Shown: piece after piece, positions 1 to 8,273 of the stretch
Numbering within the stretch: position 1 is the first letter of the stretch
Layout: each line of letters begins with the position of its first letter
NCBI RefSeq assembly: GCF_900167445.1
Contig: NZ_FUZT01000017.1
Span: 1-64,000 of the forward strand
Direction: 5' to 3'
Origin: Maledivibacter halophilus
GTDB lineage: Bacteria > Bacillota > Clostridia > Peptostreptococcales > Caminicellaceae
DNA length: 64,000 nt
Notes under the pieces: model-generated
The model's input: only the letters and a program-made list of their open reading frames with translations
The model's database searches: none
What the model was told of the DNA's origin: nothing
Translations under genes and position numbers: made by a program

Positions 1-372
1 TACTATTTTAGTCAAGAAAAAGACTGTATGTTTACAGTTAGAAATTATGTCTCAGGTGAAACCACTATAATTAGTAGAGATAAGGATTGTAAAGAGTTAA
101 AAGGAATATTGGATAAAACTAAATCCAATACTCCTTTACAAATTTCAGATGATATTTATGGAACTAAGTATGTTATTGAAGCAAATACTAATAATACTAA
201 AGCATATTATATGCCACTTGGTAATATATTGCATGTACATGTAGTGGAAAAAAATAAAGATAATAAAATACTATTAGATGAATGGTATCCTTTAGAAGAA
301 AAAGACTATGACAGAATTGAAGAAATTATTCAATCAAATTTGCGTTCGGAAAAGCCTTCAAGTAATTTTTGA
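1..372 (+). CDS. C-terminal part of an unknown protein (5' end outside window)
   Basis: The reading frame is open from base 1 to the TGA at 370-372, so this is probably the end of a longer gene. An internal ATG at 28 would give 114 residues, but no convincing ribosome binding site can be judged so close to the edge. The visible part is hydrophilic, with no membrane segment or signal peptide, and contains an acidic stretch followed by a probable helix near the end. I do not recognise the family. It is followed by a 330-bp gap holding two copies of a palindromic repeat. Function unknown. Confidence 0.5.
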   Translation, partial: YYFSQEKDCMFTVRNYVSGETTIISRDKDCKELKGILDKTKSNTPLQISDDIYGTKYVIEANTNNTKAYYMPLGNILHVHVVEKNKDNKILLDEWYPLEEKDYDRIEEIIQSNLRSEKPSSNF

Positions 373-532
373 GCATTTTTTTAACTTTGATCTATGGAAG
401 GGGTACTTGGTGTTCGGTGTTTTGTTCTTAAATGGTTCAATTTAGGATTAAAAAAACATCTATATTTCAAGTTTTTCTTATGCTTAGAGTTTCTTTTCCA
501 AAAGAAAACCATCACCATATATTCTATGTATA

Positions 533-572
533 GATTCGGGCGGTACCCGGTACTTTTTTATACCAGGTGACC
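533..572 (+). repeat. GGTACC-rich palindromic repeat, copy A
   Basis: Core GCGGTACCCGGTAC preceded by GATTCGG and followed by a T-run and ATACCAGGTGACC. The same core recurs at 652-680 and, inverted, at 5498-5545 and (degenerate) 3073-3100. The downstream TACCAGG can pair back to CCGGTA, giving an imperfect hairpin. The gap 373-704 otherwise shows nothing gene-like. Confidence 0.75.
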
Positions 573-651
573 AATGTCATCAACTTAAGAAAAAAACCTT
601 TAATGTAAAGGATTTTTTCATTTGAGTAGAATAACCATATTGAATGTTGAA

Positions 652-680
652 ATTCGAGCGGTACCCGGTACCTTTTTTTA
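652..680 (+). repeat. GGTACC-rich palindromic repeat, copy B
   Basis: ATTCGAGCGGTACCCGGTACC followed by a seven-T run, in the same orientation as copy A and 119 bp from it. It lies just beyond the 3' end of the minus-strand MFS gene (stop at 705) and could also affect its transcript end. Confidence 0.75.
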
Positions 681-704
681 CTCTGTACAAATAATTGTCA
701 TAAT

Positions 705-1988
705 TTAACCATTAACTTTATCTATCTTCCTAAAATAATTTCTACATAACAACCCCAAAACAAGCATAATCAAGGCTGAAATGATAATTATTAGAAATGT
801 TGGCATTGCATCAAATAATACTCCATAGATCATTTGCCCAATTGGCGCAGTTGATATTAGAAGTGTACCTACTAATCCTACCACCCTACCTAATAATTCC
901 TTTGGGGTTCTTTGCTGTATATATGTGGGCATAGATATATTAATTGCTGTAAATGTCATTCCTATTAAAAATACAAAAATTGTAAAAATCACAAATGTAG
1001 TTTGCTTTCCTATGGCTTGAAGTATACTAGGATTAATAATTAATCCTATAAAAAGTATCAAAGTACTTGCCACAATTATTGTATAAGATAAAACTTTTTC
1101 AAGTCTGATTTTAAATTTGCTAATTATAACTCCTGTAAGCATGCTCCCTATTAGTATTCCAATAGCAAGGGCAGCTTCACTAATTCCAAAATGCCTACTT
1201 GTTAAATTTAATGTAATATTTACTATAAAAGGAAAGCCCACTGTCCCTATTGGCATAATTATCAAATTAACTAGAGTACAAAAAAGTAAAATAACAAAAA
1301 TATTTTTTTCACGATAAACAAACAATAATCCATCTTTTAAATCTTTAAAGAAATCTGATTTCCAATTGGTGTTAAATTTCTTTTTCTTACTCGGAATTTG
1401 CATAAATAGCTCCATAATTGCAGATATAATGAAAGATAAGGCGTTCATTAGTATAATTCCTTTGACTTGAATTATGTAATATAAAACTCCGCCCATTATA
1501 GGACCAAGTATTCTCGAAGCTGTTACTATAAAATTATTAATTGAATTTGCACTAAGAAGCTTATCATGGGCTACTATGAATGGGATTGCTGAATCTACTG
1601 CTGGAGAGTATATAGCTGTTACAATGGCAAGGACTACTACAACAAAGTAAATTTCAGTATAAGATAAGCCGTAGGCTAAAGAATACCCTAATATTGCAAG
1701 CAAAAAAAATCCGCTAAAGAAATCAAGAACAACCATTATTCTCTTTTTATTAAACCAATCTGATAAAACACCGGCAATTGGAGTGAAAAATAATGATGTT
1801 AATCCCGATAATACAAGCACTGTAGCAAATTTATATCCAGAACCAGTTTGTTCTAAAACATAAATTGAAAATCCGAAGCTTTGCAACATACTTCCAGAAA
1901 GGGATATGAATCTCCCTAATAATAAAATGAAGAAATCCTTGTTTTTAATCAGTTCCTTATCAAATGCTGTTTTTCTATTACTTTTCAT
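705..1988 (-). CDS. MFS-type drug/solute exporter
   Basis: Integral membrane exporter of the major facilitator superfamily, 427 residues with about 12 hydrophobic segments. An early loop shows the MFS pattern (GVLSDWFNKKRIMV, around residues 73-86). The overall pattern resembles the MefA/EntS-like MFS_3 exporters, which expel macrolides or siderophores; the substrate here is unknown. ATG start with GGGAG upstream. It is the second gene of a minus-strand pair, 62 bp after a WYL-type regulator that probably controls it. The start is supported by the basic N-terminus leading straight into the first membrane segment. Confidence 0.85.
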   Translation of the reverse strand: MKSNRKTAFDKELIKNKDFFILLLGRFISLSGSMLQSFGFSIYVLEQTGSGYKFATVLVLSGLTSLFFTPIAGVLSDWFNKKRIMVVLDFFSGFFLLAILGYSLAYGLSYTEIYFVVVVLAIVTAIYSPAVDSAIPFIVAHDKLLSANSINNFIVTASRILGPIMGGVLYYIIQVKGIILMNALSFIISAIMELFMQIPSKKKKFNTNWKSDFFKDLKDGLLFVYREKNIFVILLFCTLVNLIIMPIGTVGFPFIVNITLNLTSRHFGISEAALAIGILIGSMLTGVIISKFKIRLEKVLSYTIIVASTLILFIGLIINPSILQAIGKQTTFVIFTIFVFLIGMTFTAINISMPTYIQQRTPKELLGRVVGLVGTLLISTAPIGQMIYGVLFDAMPTFLIIIISALIMLVLGLLCRNYFRKIDKVNG

Positions 1989-2050
1989 TTTTATCTACTC
2001 CCTATGTTAGTTTTAATACTTACAACAGGAGTATAACAATAAAAACTTGA

Positions 2051-2980
2051 CTACATCATGTCAGGTTTTTTATATTTTTTGTATTTCTTAAGTGCTTTTT
2101 CTAATCTTTCTGAAATTCTGTCTCTTATATACTTTGGTTTTATAATCTCAACGTCATCTCCAAAGGACATTATAAATCCATATAGCCATTCATCTTCTGG
2201 TAGTGATATAGTCACTTTGAATGTGCCATTTGTATTTTTGAGTATAGCATTTTCATCAAATACATCATATAATCGATAAGCAACATGGGATGAAAAAAAT
2301 AATTCTAAATCTATAATGGGGTTATAATTTTGAATATCAGACTCAATAAATTGTTCTTGTTTATGTATTCTACTAAAGCACTGTTCTGTTATTTCTAATT
2401 GCTTTATTCGTGAAATTTTAAATATTCTATAATCCTTTTTAGATAGACAAAAGCCTTGTAAATACCAACATTTGTCTTTGTATATCAGCTTTACTGGCTC
2501 CACCTGGCGGATACTATTATCACCATAAGAATTAAAATAATCAAATGTGATTATTTGTTTTTCAATAATAGAAGTTTTCAATAAATTAAATTTTTCTTTT
2601 TCTTTATTATCACTACCCCATCTCGAAAAATCAACTTCAATCCAGCTATAATCAGTTTTATTGAATAAAGCCTTCATCTTAGAAAGTGCATTATCGATAT
2701 TGGGATAATTTACTGCTGTTAAACTTTGTAAGCCTATAAGTATTTCATTTTGTTCACTTTCAGAAAGGAGAGATTTGTTAATTATAAAATTATCTAGAAG
2801 ACTGATACCTCCGTTTCTTCCATTAATTGTATAAATGGGTATTCCAGCTGCACTTAAATTATCAAGGTCTCTATAAATTGTTCTAATTGAAACCTCAAAT
2901 CTTTCAGATAATTCTTTAGCAGTTACTTTCTTTCTTTCAAGTAATAAATAAACTATTCCAAACAATCTACTAATCTGCAT
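2051..2980 (-). CDS. YafY-like HTH/WYL transcriptional regulator
   Basis: DNA-binding regulator of 309 residues. An N-terminal DeoR/HTH_11-type winged helix (VTAKELSERFEVSIRTIYRD, about residues 19-38) is followed by a WYL sensor domain with the expected PVKLIYKDKCWYLQGFC stretch near residues 160-176 and a C-terminal WCX-like part. WYL domains sense ligands and often control neighbouring genes, so this probably regulates the MFS gene downstream in the same transcript. The ATG start has GAGGTGAG a few bases upstream. The promoter at 3035-3063 carries a tandem 12-bp motif, a candidate operator. Confidence 0.85.
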   Translation of the reverse strand: MQISRLFGIVYLLLERKKVTAKELSERFEVSIRTIYRDLDNLSAAGIPIYTINGRNGGISLLDNFIINKSLLSESEQNEILIGLQSLTAVNYPNIDNALSKMKALFNKTDYSWIEVDFSRWGSDNKEKEKFNLLKTSIIEKQIITFDYFNSYGDNSIRQVEPVKLIYKDKCWYLQGFCLSKKDYRIFKISRIKQLEITEQCFSRIHKQEQFIESDIQNYNPIIDLELFFSSHVAYRLYDVFDENAILKNTNGTFKVTISLPEDEWLYGFIMSFGDDVEIIKPKYIRDRISERLEKALKKYKKYKKPDMM

Positions 2981-3034
2981 ATACTCACCTCATTACTAAA
3001 AATATCATCAACGATATGCCACACTATTGAATAC

Positions 3035-3063
3035 ATTATATAGTGAAACATATAGTGAAACAA
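3035..3063 (-). promoter_or_regulatory. Promoter of the WYL regulator-MFS pair, with tandem motif
   Basis: On the minus strand: -35 TTGTTT (3058-3063), 17-bp spacer, -10 TATAAT (3035-3040). The spacer and -35 hold a direct repeat of GTTTCACTATAT spaced 12 bp apart, a plausible operator for the WYL regulator or an architectural element. Start codon is 55 bp downstream of the -10. Confidence 0.6.
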
Positions 3064-3072
3064 CTTCAAAAT

Positions 3073-3100
3073 AAAAAAAGTACCGGGTATGGCCTGAATC
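3073..3100 (-). repeat. GGTACC-rich palindromic repeat, copy D (degenerate)
   Basis: AAAAAAGTACCGGGTATGGC then CTGAATC: an inverted, mutated version of copies A and B (one half site GGTACC changed). It lies upstream of the WYL regulator promoter. Confidence 0.6.
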
Positions 3101-3242
3101 AAAAAAGTCTCTAAAATAATGAAAATATTCTTAAATAAAGTAAAAAACAAACAAAATCTACTTCCATTAGATTTCGTTTGTTTTCTATTTTAGATAAACT
3201 ATTTTTAAAACGGAAATTTAAGTAAAACAATGAGAGACGAAT

Positions 3243-4940
3243 TTATTGAATTGTAGATATTTGAACTAATTTTTCAATTTTTCCATCCTCATTTCTTAAT
3301 ACTTTTAGTAAGACACCATTTTTAACGGAATTACTGGTATTATCTACAAAAATTTTGTTGTCACCATCAATCAGATAGTGAATTGGCTTACCCTCATAGA
3401 ACCATTGGTTATTGTTTTTACTATAGGAAATACCATAATCAATATATTCATTAAGAAAATCATTGTTGTAGTTGGGATCACCTAACTCATTAGAGTCAGA
3501 TACACCACTAGCAATTTTTTTATCACCTTCTTCAGTAACCATTCCTATAGCACTATTACTGTTATAATCTTTCGACAGATTCTCTTGAACCAGATTACTA
3601 CTATTTTTCATAGCAGCCTGAATTTTTGTTGTTCTTTGGTCATATTCCTCTTTACTGGCAACTTCAATTCCAGTAAGAGTATCTTGCTTATTACGAATTG
3701 CCTTAATATCTATAGTACCATCATAACGAACAAAAGAGTTAAGATTCCCTTCTGAATCTAAAGTATCAGTAAAGAACCTAACTATCTCGCTATTATAGAA
3801 AAAACTGTCCTTTTTGCTATCATAGGTTAGGCCAAATTTCTCATAAATCGAATATTGTTCAGCAGTATCTTGCTTTTTTTGTTCATCAAGTTTAGATTGC
3901 TCCTGTTTTGTGATGGCAATGTTGCTTTCATATGCTCCTTTTACTTCATTTTCACCTGCTGCGGCAAATACCATCCCGGCTGCTATTATAGCTACAATCA
4001 AAAAGCAAAGGATAAAAACACCTTTTTTTTTCTTGCTCATGTCCATAATCGAAATAATTCTACTTTTCATACCTCTTTCCCCTCCATTAAAATTGGTTGA
4101 TAGTACTGTTTGTACCTTGCCGCCTTGTTTAACGGCATTAAGAATTGTCTGCCCATATAATTTCCTGACTTGCATGTTTTCATTTTGTATAATAGCTTCA
4201 TCGCAGGATAATTCACATTGTATTGATATTTCCTTTGCAATCCTATAGACAATAGGATTAAACCAATGGATGATTCTAGCTATGATAACTAACATTTTGT
4301 ACCATAAGTCTTTTCTTTTAAAGTGAGTTAGTTCGTGTTTAAGAACTAATGTGAGTTCATCATATGGGTACTCTCTAGCAGGTAAGAGTATAACGGGTCG
4401 TATAAAGCCAATCATTATTGGGCTTGAGAGACAAGTACATTGTTGTAGTACAATTTTTGAAGATATACCCATAACATCTTTAAGTTGGTGGAAAAGGTTT
4501 ATGATTTGGGGGTCTGCTATTTCTTCCCTCCATCGCTTTATCATCATTAGAAATCGAATATGTTGATATAGATGGTAAAGGAGCATTATAACAGTTCCAA
4601 TAATCCAAATAGCAGTAATGATGTTATAACTGTAGATTTCATTTTTGCCTGGTACAAAATTGTTTGATATGTCAGAAGGTTGAGCATTAATAATTGGCCT
4701 AGATGGAGCCGATAACTGTGACTGTACAGAATAGGTCATTGGTATTTCTACTTGTATGAACGAAGATTTAAACTGAGGTCTGAATGGAATGATCAATCCA
4801 ATTATGATAATCAACCATGAATAATAGAGCCATTTAGCAGTATACCGCTTCGATAGCATAGGTGTAATAGATATATATAATATTGCAAGCATTGACATGG
4901 TAATTGAAGCTGTAACCAAGGCAAAAAGAAAGTTTTGCAT
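3243..4940 (-). CDS. blaR1: BlaR1/MecR1-type M56 sensor metallopeptidase
   Basis: Membrane sensor-protease that releases a BlaI-type repressor after a signal. 565 residues from ATG 4940, which directly follows the blaI stop and has GAGAGGTG upstream; an upstream GTG at 4949 overlaps blaI and is less likely. Three N-terminal membrane segments, then the zinc site HELTH (residues 202-206) with downstream Glu in ELSCDEA, then a fourth membrane segment near 306-328. The extracytoplasmic tail (about 235 residues) is not a penicillin-binding domain: I see no SxxK/KTG set. It appears to hold two related segments, each with a (F/Y)G(L/I)xY start and a W/F-F-Y motif. Ligand unknown. Confidence 0.85.
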   Translation of the reverse strand: MQNFLFALVTASITMSMLAILYISITPMLSKRYTAKWLYYSWLIIIIGLIIPFRPQFKSSFIQVEIPMTYSVQSQLSAPSRPIINAQPSDISNNFVPGKNEIYSYNIITAIWIIGTVIMLLYHLYQHIRFLMMIKRWREEIADPQIINLFHQLKDVMGISSKIVLQQCTCLSSPIMIGFIRPVILLPAREYPYDELTLVLKHELTHFKRKDLWYKMLVIIARIIHWFNPIVYRIAKEISIQCELSCDEAIIQNENMQVRKLYGQTILNAVKQGGKVQTVLSTNFNGGERGMKSRIISIMDMSKKKKGVFILCFLIVAIIAAGMVFAAAGENEVKGAYESNIAITKQEQSKLDEQKKQDTAEQYSIYEKFGLTYDSKKDSFFYNSEIVRFFTDTLDSEGNLNSFVRYDGTIDIKAIRNKQDTLTGIEVASKEEYDQRTTKIQAAMKNSSNLVQENLSKDYNSNSAIGMVTEEGDKKIASGVSDSNELGDPNYNNDFLNEYIDYGISYSKNNNQWFYEGKPIHYLIDGDNKIFVDNTSNSVKNGVLLKVLRNEDGKIEKLVQISTIQ

Positions 4941-4941
4941 A

Positions 4942-5319
4942 TTATTCACCTCTCTTTTTTATCCATTCAGACAATTTCTCAAGTTCTTTATTACTGAGCT
5001 TTTTCCCTTCATATAAAGTATTTACTAAGCTTAGGAATGAGTTTTCGTGAAACCTTTCCATAAAATTACTTGTTTCATACTTTAGATATTCTTCTTTTGA
5101 TACCAATGGGAAATAAGTTCGCTCTTTCCCATTTTTTTCAGTAGATAGAAATTCACGTTCTACAAGCCGCGATAATAATGAAATTAAAGTTTGGGCACGC
5201 CATTTTTTTTCTTTTCCTAGTTGTTCCATAAGCATACTGGTTGTAATAGGAGGTGTATTTTTCCAAATCACCTTCATAATTTCAAATTCAGCAGCAGGAA
5301 TTTTTTTTAATGTAGTCAT
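4942..5319 (-). CDS. blaI: BlaI/MecI-type repressor
   Basis: Winged-helix repressor of the penicillinase-repressor family, 125 residues, the usual length. The N-terminal part (PAAEFEIMKVIWKNTPPITT, residues 8-27) is typical of BlaI/CopY proteins, and the C-terminal part supplies the dimer helices. Its ATG at 5319 follows GAGGGAGTGG. It is the first gene of a two-gene operon; its TAA is one base before the blaR1 ATG. Three operator-like sites lie around its promoter (5344-5423), so autoregulation with cleavage by BlaR1 is expected. No beta-lactamase gene is visible in the window. Confidence 0.9.
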   Translation of the reverse strand: MTTLKKIPAAEFEIMKVIWKNTPPITTSMLMEQLGKEKKWRAQTLISLLSRLVEREFLSTEKNGKERTYFPLVSKEEYLKYETSNFMERFHENSFLSLVNTLYEGKKLSNKELEKLSEWIKKRGE

Positions 5320-5343
5320 AATACCACTCCCTCTAGTTCATTT

Positions 5344-5423
5344 TCTACATTTGTCTATATTAATATTCTACATTTGTCTATAATCGGCGTCAAGCACTTT
5401 TTTATATTTTCTACACTTGTCTA
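5344..5423 (-). promoter_or_regulatory. Three BlaI-type operator sites
   Basis: Three copies of TCTACAYTTGTCTA at 5344-5357, 5367-5380 and 5410-5423. Each is an imperfect dyad centred on ACA-N2-TGT, the core of known BlaI/MecI operators. Sites 1 and 2 are 23 bp apart (start to start). Site 2 overlaps the -10 and site 1 the transcribed leader. Confidence 0.7.
5365..5393 (-). promoter_or_regulatory. blaI-blaR1 promoter
   Basis: Minus strand: -35 TTGACG (5388-5393), 17-bp spacer, -10 TAGAAT (5365-5370). The start codon of blaI lies 46 bp downstream of the -10. Confidence 0.7.
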
Positions 5424-5497
5424 TTATAATTTCCTGTACTCCAAAAAAATATACTATCTGACTTTTTGCTAAACTTTTTTGAAGAAGTACAAAACAA

Positions 5498-5545
5498 AAA
5501 AGGTACCGGGTACCGCCCAAATCTTGGGTGTCACCTGATACCTTT
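5498..5545 (+). repeat. GGTACC-rich palindromic repeat, copy C (most complete)
   Basis: Contains GGTACCGGGTACCGC, the reverse complement of the core in copies A and B. The copy folds as a hairpin: outer arms AAAGGTA and TACCTTT, inner arms CCCAA and TTGGG around ATC. It lies just downstream of the small minus-strand ORF ending at 5552. Confidence 0.75.
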
Positions 5546-5551
5546 CATATA

Positions 5552-5767
5552 TTATCTCTGGGTGGCATACTTATTTAATAAATAATTATATCTATCAAAG
5601 TCATTAAATACAATTACTTTTATTTTAGAAATAGAAAAATTATCATTATTAGCTAAATTGCAAATAGTATTCATAAGAGTATCTACATTGGATATATAAT
5701 AAATAGAAAAAGCTACAGCTATTATCATAAATTTAAGAAAAATTTTTTTCTTAAATCTCATGAACAT
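5552..5767 (-). CDS. Small membrane protein, unknown
   Basis: 71 codons overlapping the end of the transglutaminase-like gene by 17 bp, same strand, so translation could be coupled. The N-terminus is basic (MRFKKKIFLKF if the second Met is used) and followed by one hydrophobic segment (about residues 12-26), then a soluble tail. No family recognised. It could be a genuine small membrane protein or a chance ORF at an operon end; the overlap with a well-supported gene and the short length keep confidence low. Confidence 0.4.
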   Translation of the reverse strand: MFMRFKKKIFLKFMIIAVAFSIYYISNVDTLMNTICNLANNDNFSISKIKVIVFNDFDRYNYLLNKYATQR

Positions 5768-7109
5768 CTATTATTTCCTTTATGGATTCAAATCCATCTC
5801 CATCATATATTCCTTCATCAAGGTATTCCGCTTCACCAACTTGATTATCGCAAGGGTCTGATCTAAGGAAATTTTTCTTAGGTAGAAATTCATATTGGAA
5901 AGTTGAATTTGCCACCATTCTAAAGGGATCAAGATTTCCAAAGTAAAAATTCCTTTTTTTCTCATTATTTTTTCTATATCCGCTTCCACCAAAGGATGGA
6001 TCGGCAAAAAGCCATCCATAGGGTTCAACATAAAATTGGGCCCAGTCATGGCAGCCTATATAATTAGGGTCTACATAAAGGCCAGATTGCCACCTAGCAG
6101 GAACGCCTACAATTCTGCATAATGTAATAAACAATAATCCTTGAACACCACAATCACCCTTTAGGTTATGGGCTGCATATTCAGGAATATTTAATATGGC
6201 TGCATAGGGTCTTACAAAGGAATATTGCACATTTTTTGTAATATAATCATATATATTTTTGGCTTTCTTCAAGGGATTTGTTTCATTTCCTACTATTTTC
6301 TTTGCTAAATCAACTAAAAATGGAGTGAAAACTATATGTGGCGGCCACTGTTCAGTATAAAAAGGAGGATGAATGTCCGATACTTTTTCATAATCCAGTT
6401 TTGTATATTTTACATGATTTTCATAGGAATATTCTACAGTGAAAATATCTTCTCCTTTTACCTTTTCTTCAAAATAAATTGTTCTTTGGGGATGGTCCTG
6501 TGGAGATATAAACTTTGGCTCATGGGAGGTATTTAGTATCTTAATATTTTTTATTTGTATTGCATTTTGTGGTATAGGTATATGGACTTTAATAGTTTCA
6601 TTAATTCTTGAACTTCCTTTTTTAAGCTTAATACCTGTTTTTACATGAATGAAATATTTCTTTTCTCCCTTTTCCATCATATCTTCTATTGTTTCATTTA
6701 AAAGCATGGTTCTCTTATCGGGCTCATTTCTTTTATTTATTAATCTGTTTTCCATAGTAGGATGAACCTTTAATATATTGTCTAAAAACTTATTACTAAA
6801 CATTACATTCCCATTTATATACTGCCAGTCTGCATATCTTTCATCCTTTAACATATCCAGTTCTTCACCAGTAAAATTCTTTATCTTTTCCTTAGCAATT
6901 TTTAAAGCATGGTCATAGGTATATATGTATTCTTTTCGGAGGATTTTCATTCTATGTTTTTCAAAATTTAATCTTTTCTTGAGCATAGTTGAAATATTTC
7001 TTTTTAAATAAATATCTATTAATTTCTCTGCTTTTTCAAAATCTCCATAGATTACAAGGTTTTTTAGGTCTTCTGGCAAATCTACAGCTAAAAATTTTAA
7101 ATTATTCAT
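5751..7109 (-). CDS. Transglutaminase-like (cysteine protease fold) protein
   Basis: 452-residue soluble protein with a C-terminal transglutaminase-like core. The catalytic triad is visible: Cys320 in LKGDCGVQG, His354 in GCHDWAQFYV and Asp370 in WLFADPSFGG. The N-terminal 300 residues are helical and then beta-rich. Bacterial members are usually peptidases or amidases rather than protein cross-linkers. No signal peptide is seen, so cytoplasmic. It sits 13 bp behind the M24 peptidase gene and in line with a sodium symporter, suggesting a joint role in using a peptide or amide substrate. ATG start with GGAGG upstream. Confidence 0.85.
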   Translation of the reverse strand: MNNLKFLAVDLPEDLKNLVIYGDFEKAEKLIDIYLKRNISTMLKKRLNFEKHRMKILRKEYIYTYDHALKIAKEKIKNFTGEELDMLKDERYADWQYINGNVMFSNKFLDNILKVHPTMENRLINKRNEPDKRTMLLNETIEDMMEKGEKKYFIHVKTGIKLKKGSSRINETIKVHIPIPQNAIQIKNIKILNTSHEPKFISPQDHPQRTIYFEEKVKGEDIFTVEYSYENHVKYTKLDYEKVSDIHPPFYTEQWPPHIVFTPFLVDLAKKIVGNETNPLKKAKNIYDYITKNVQYSFVRPYAAILNIPEYAAHNLKGDCGVQGLLFITLCRIVGVPARWQSGLYVDPNYIGCHDWAQFYVEPYGWLFADPSFGGSGYRKNNEKKRNFYFGNLDPFRMVANSTFQYEFLPKKNFLRSDPCDNQVGEAEYLDEGIYDGDGFESIKEIIDVHEI

Positions 7110-7122
7110 ATTTTACCTCCAT

Positions 7123-8196
7123 CTAAATAATTTGCATTTCCTTTGTATATTTATTTAGAACTTCACATCCATTTTCAGTGACCAAAACCAAATCTTCAAT
7201 CCTTACTCCAAATTCCCCTGTTAGGTATATACCAGGCTCTACTGAGAAGGTCATTCCAGGCTTGACTATCATATCATTTACTTTACTTACATCTGGAAAT
7301 TCATGTACATCTATACCGATATTATGTCCTGTCCTATGGGTGAAGTATTTACTATATCCTGCTTTTTCTATTACACCTCTAGCAGCATTATCGATGTCAC
7401 TAAATTTTACCCCAGGCTTAACCGCATCTATTCCTTTTAAGTTAGCTTCTAATACAATTTTGTATATTTCTCGTTGTTTTTCACTTGCTTCTTTATAAAA
7501 AACAGTTCTTGTCATATCAGAGGAATAATAATTTGTTTTTCCTCCTATATCAAGAATTACACTATCTCCTTTTTTTAAGGGTGTGTTATCAGAGCTGTGA
7601 TGGGGCTCAGCGGCATTTGGACCATAGGCAATAAGAGGGCTAAATGAAAAACTAGGTGTACCGTATTTTTCATAAATACCATCTAGTATTTTACCAACCT
7701 TCTTTTCATTGTACTCAGAGGAGATGGTTTTAACTAGATCAGACATAGCTTTATCATTTATATTTGATGCTTCCCTCATGAGGTTTATTTCTTCTTCATC
7801 CTTTATCATCCTTACCTCATCTATAACTGGAGAGCCGTTGGTAAAGTTAAGGCCATCTTTAATATTCATAAGCCTTATAAGAAAATGGGAAGGCCACTGT
7901 TTATCAATACCCATGGTTCCTTTTTCTTCTACATCCTTGGAAAGCATCTTAATTGGATCCTCTGAGTCATTATAGACGATTTTATCTACATCAAGTTTTT
8001 CATTTATAGGAAATAATTCGTTAATATACAGCTTTTTTATTCCCTGTGTATTCATATACAAGGCCAAAAGTCTTTCTCCCGGTTCTATCCATTTCCCTGT
8101 AAGATAAAATATTGATGAAGTTGATGTTATGAGCATCTGATCCATATTATGTTTTTCCATGTTTCTTAAAATTTTTTCAAATCTCTTGTTTGCCAA
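7123..8196 (-). CDS. M24-family Xaa-Pro aminopeptidase/dipeptidase
   Basis: 357-residue metallopeptidase of the creatinase/aminopeptidase P fold. An N-terminal creatinase-like domain (about 1-125) precedes the pita-bread catalytic domain, whose dinuclear metal ligands are visible: Asp in VILDIGGK, Asp in SSDMTRTVFY, His in RTGHNIGIDVHE, Glu in SVEPGIY and Glu in VRIEDLV. It would cleave the Xaa-Pro bond of peptides in the cytoplasm. The start is TTG at 8196 with GGGGGA 7 bases upstream. Same transcript direction as the symporter upstream (77 bp) and the transglutaminase-like gene downstream. Confidence 0.9.
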   Translation of the reverse strand: MANKRFEKILRNMEKHNMDQMLITSTSSIFYLTGKWIEPGERLLALYMNTQGIKKLYINELFPINEKLDVDKIVYNDSEDPIKMLSKDVEEKGTMGIDKQWPSHFLIRLMNIKDGLNFTNGSPVIDEVRMIKDEEEINLMREASNINDKAMSDLVKTISSEYNEKKVGKILDGIYEKYGTPSFSFSPLIAYGPNAAEPHHSSDNTPLKKGDSVILDIGGKTNYYSSDMTRTVFYKEASEKQREIYKIVLEANLKGIDAVKPGVKFSDIDNAARGVIEKAGYSKYFTHRTGHNIGIDVHEFPDVSKVNDMIVKPGMTFSVEPGIYLTGEFGVRIEDLVLVTENGCEVLNKYTKEMQII

Positions 8197-8273
8197 TTTT
8201 ATTCCCCCTTTAAAATTATTGTATTAATTTCTATTATAGTATAAAATTTAAGTTGTTAATATAGGGATCTAAA

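Noticed and set aside
2953-3150. 65-codon ORF upstream of the WYL regulator
   Set aside because: It overlaps the regulator start, spans the promoter and the degenerate palindromic repeat, and has no ribosome binding site; its hydrophobicity is due to AT-rich DNA.
6336-6536. Plus-strand ORFs inside the transglutaminase and peptidase genes
   Set aside because: They lie opposite well-supported genes with catalytic motifs and have no ribosome binding sites.
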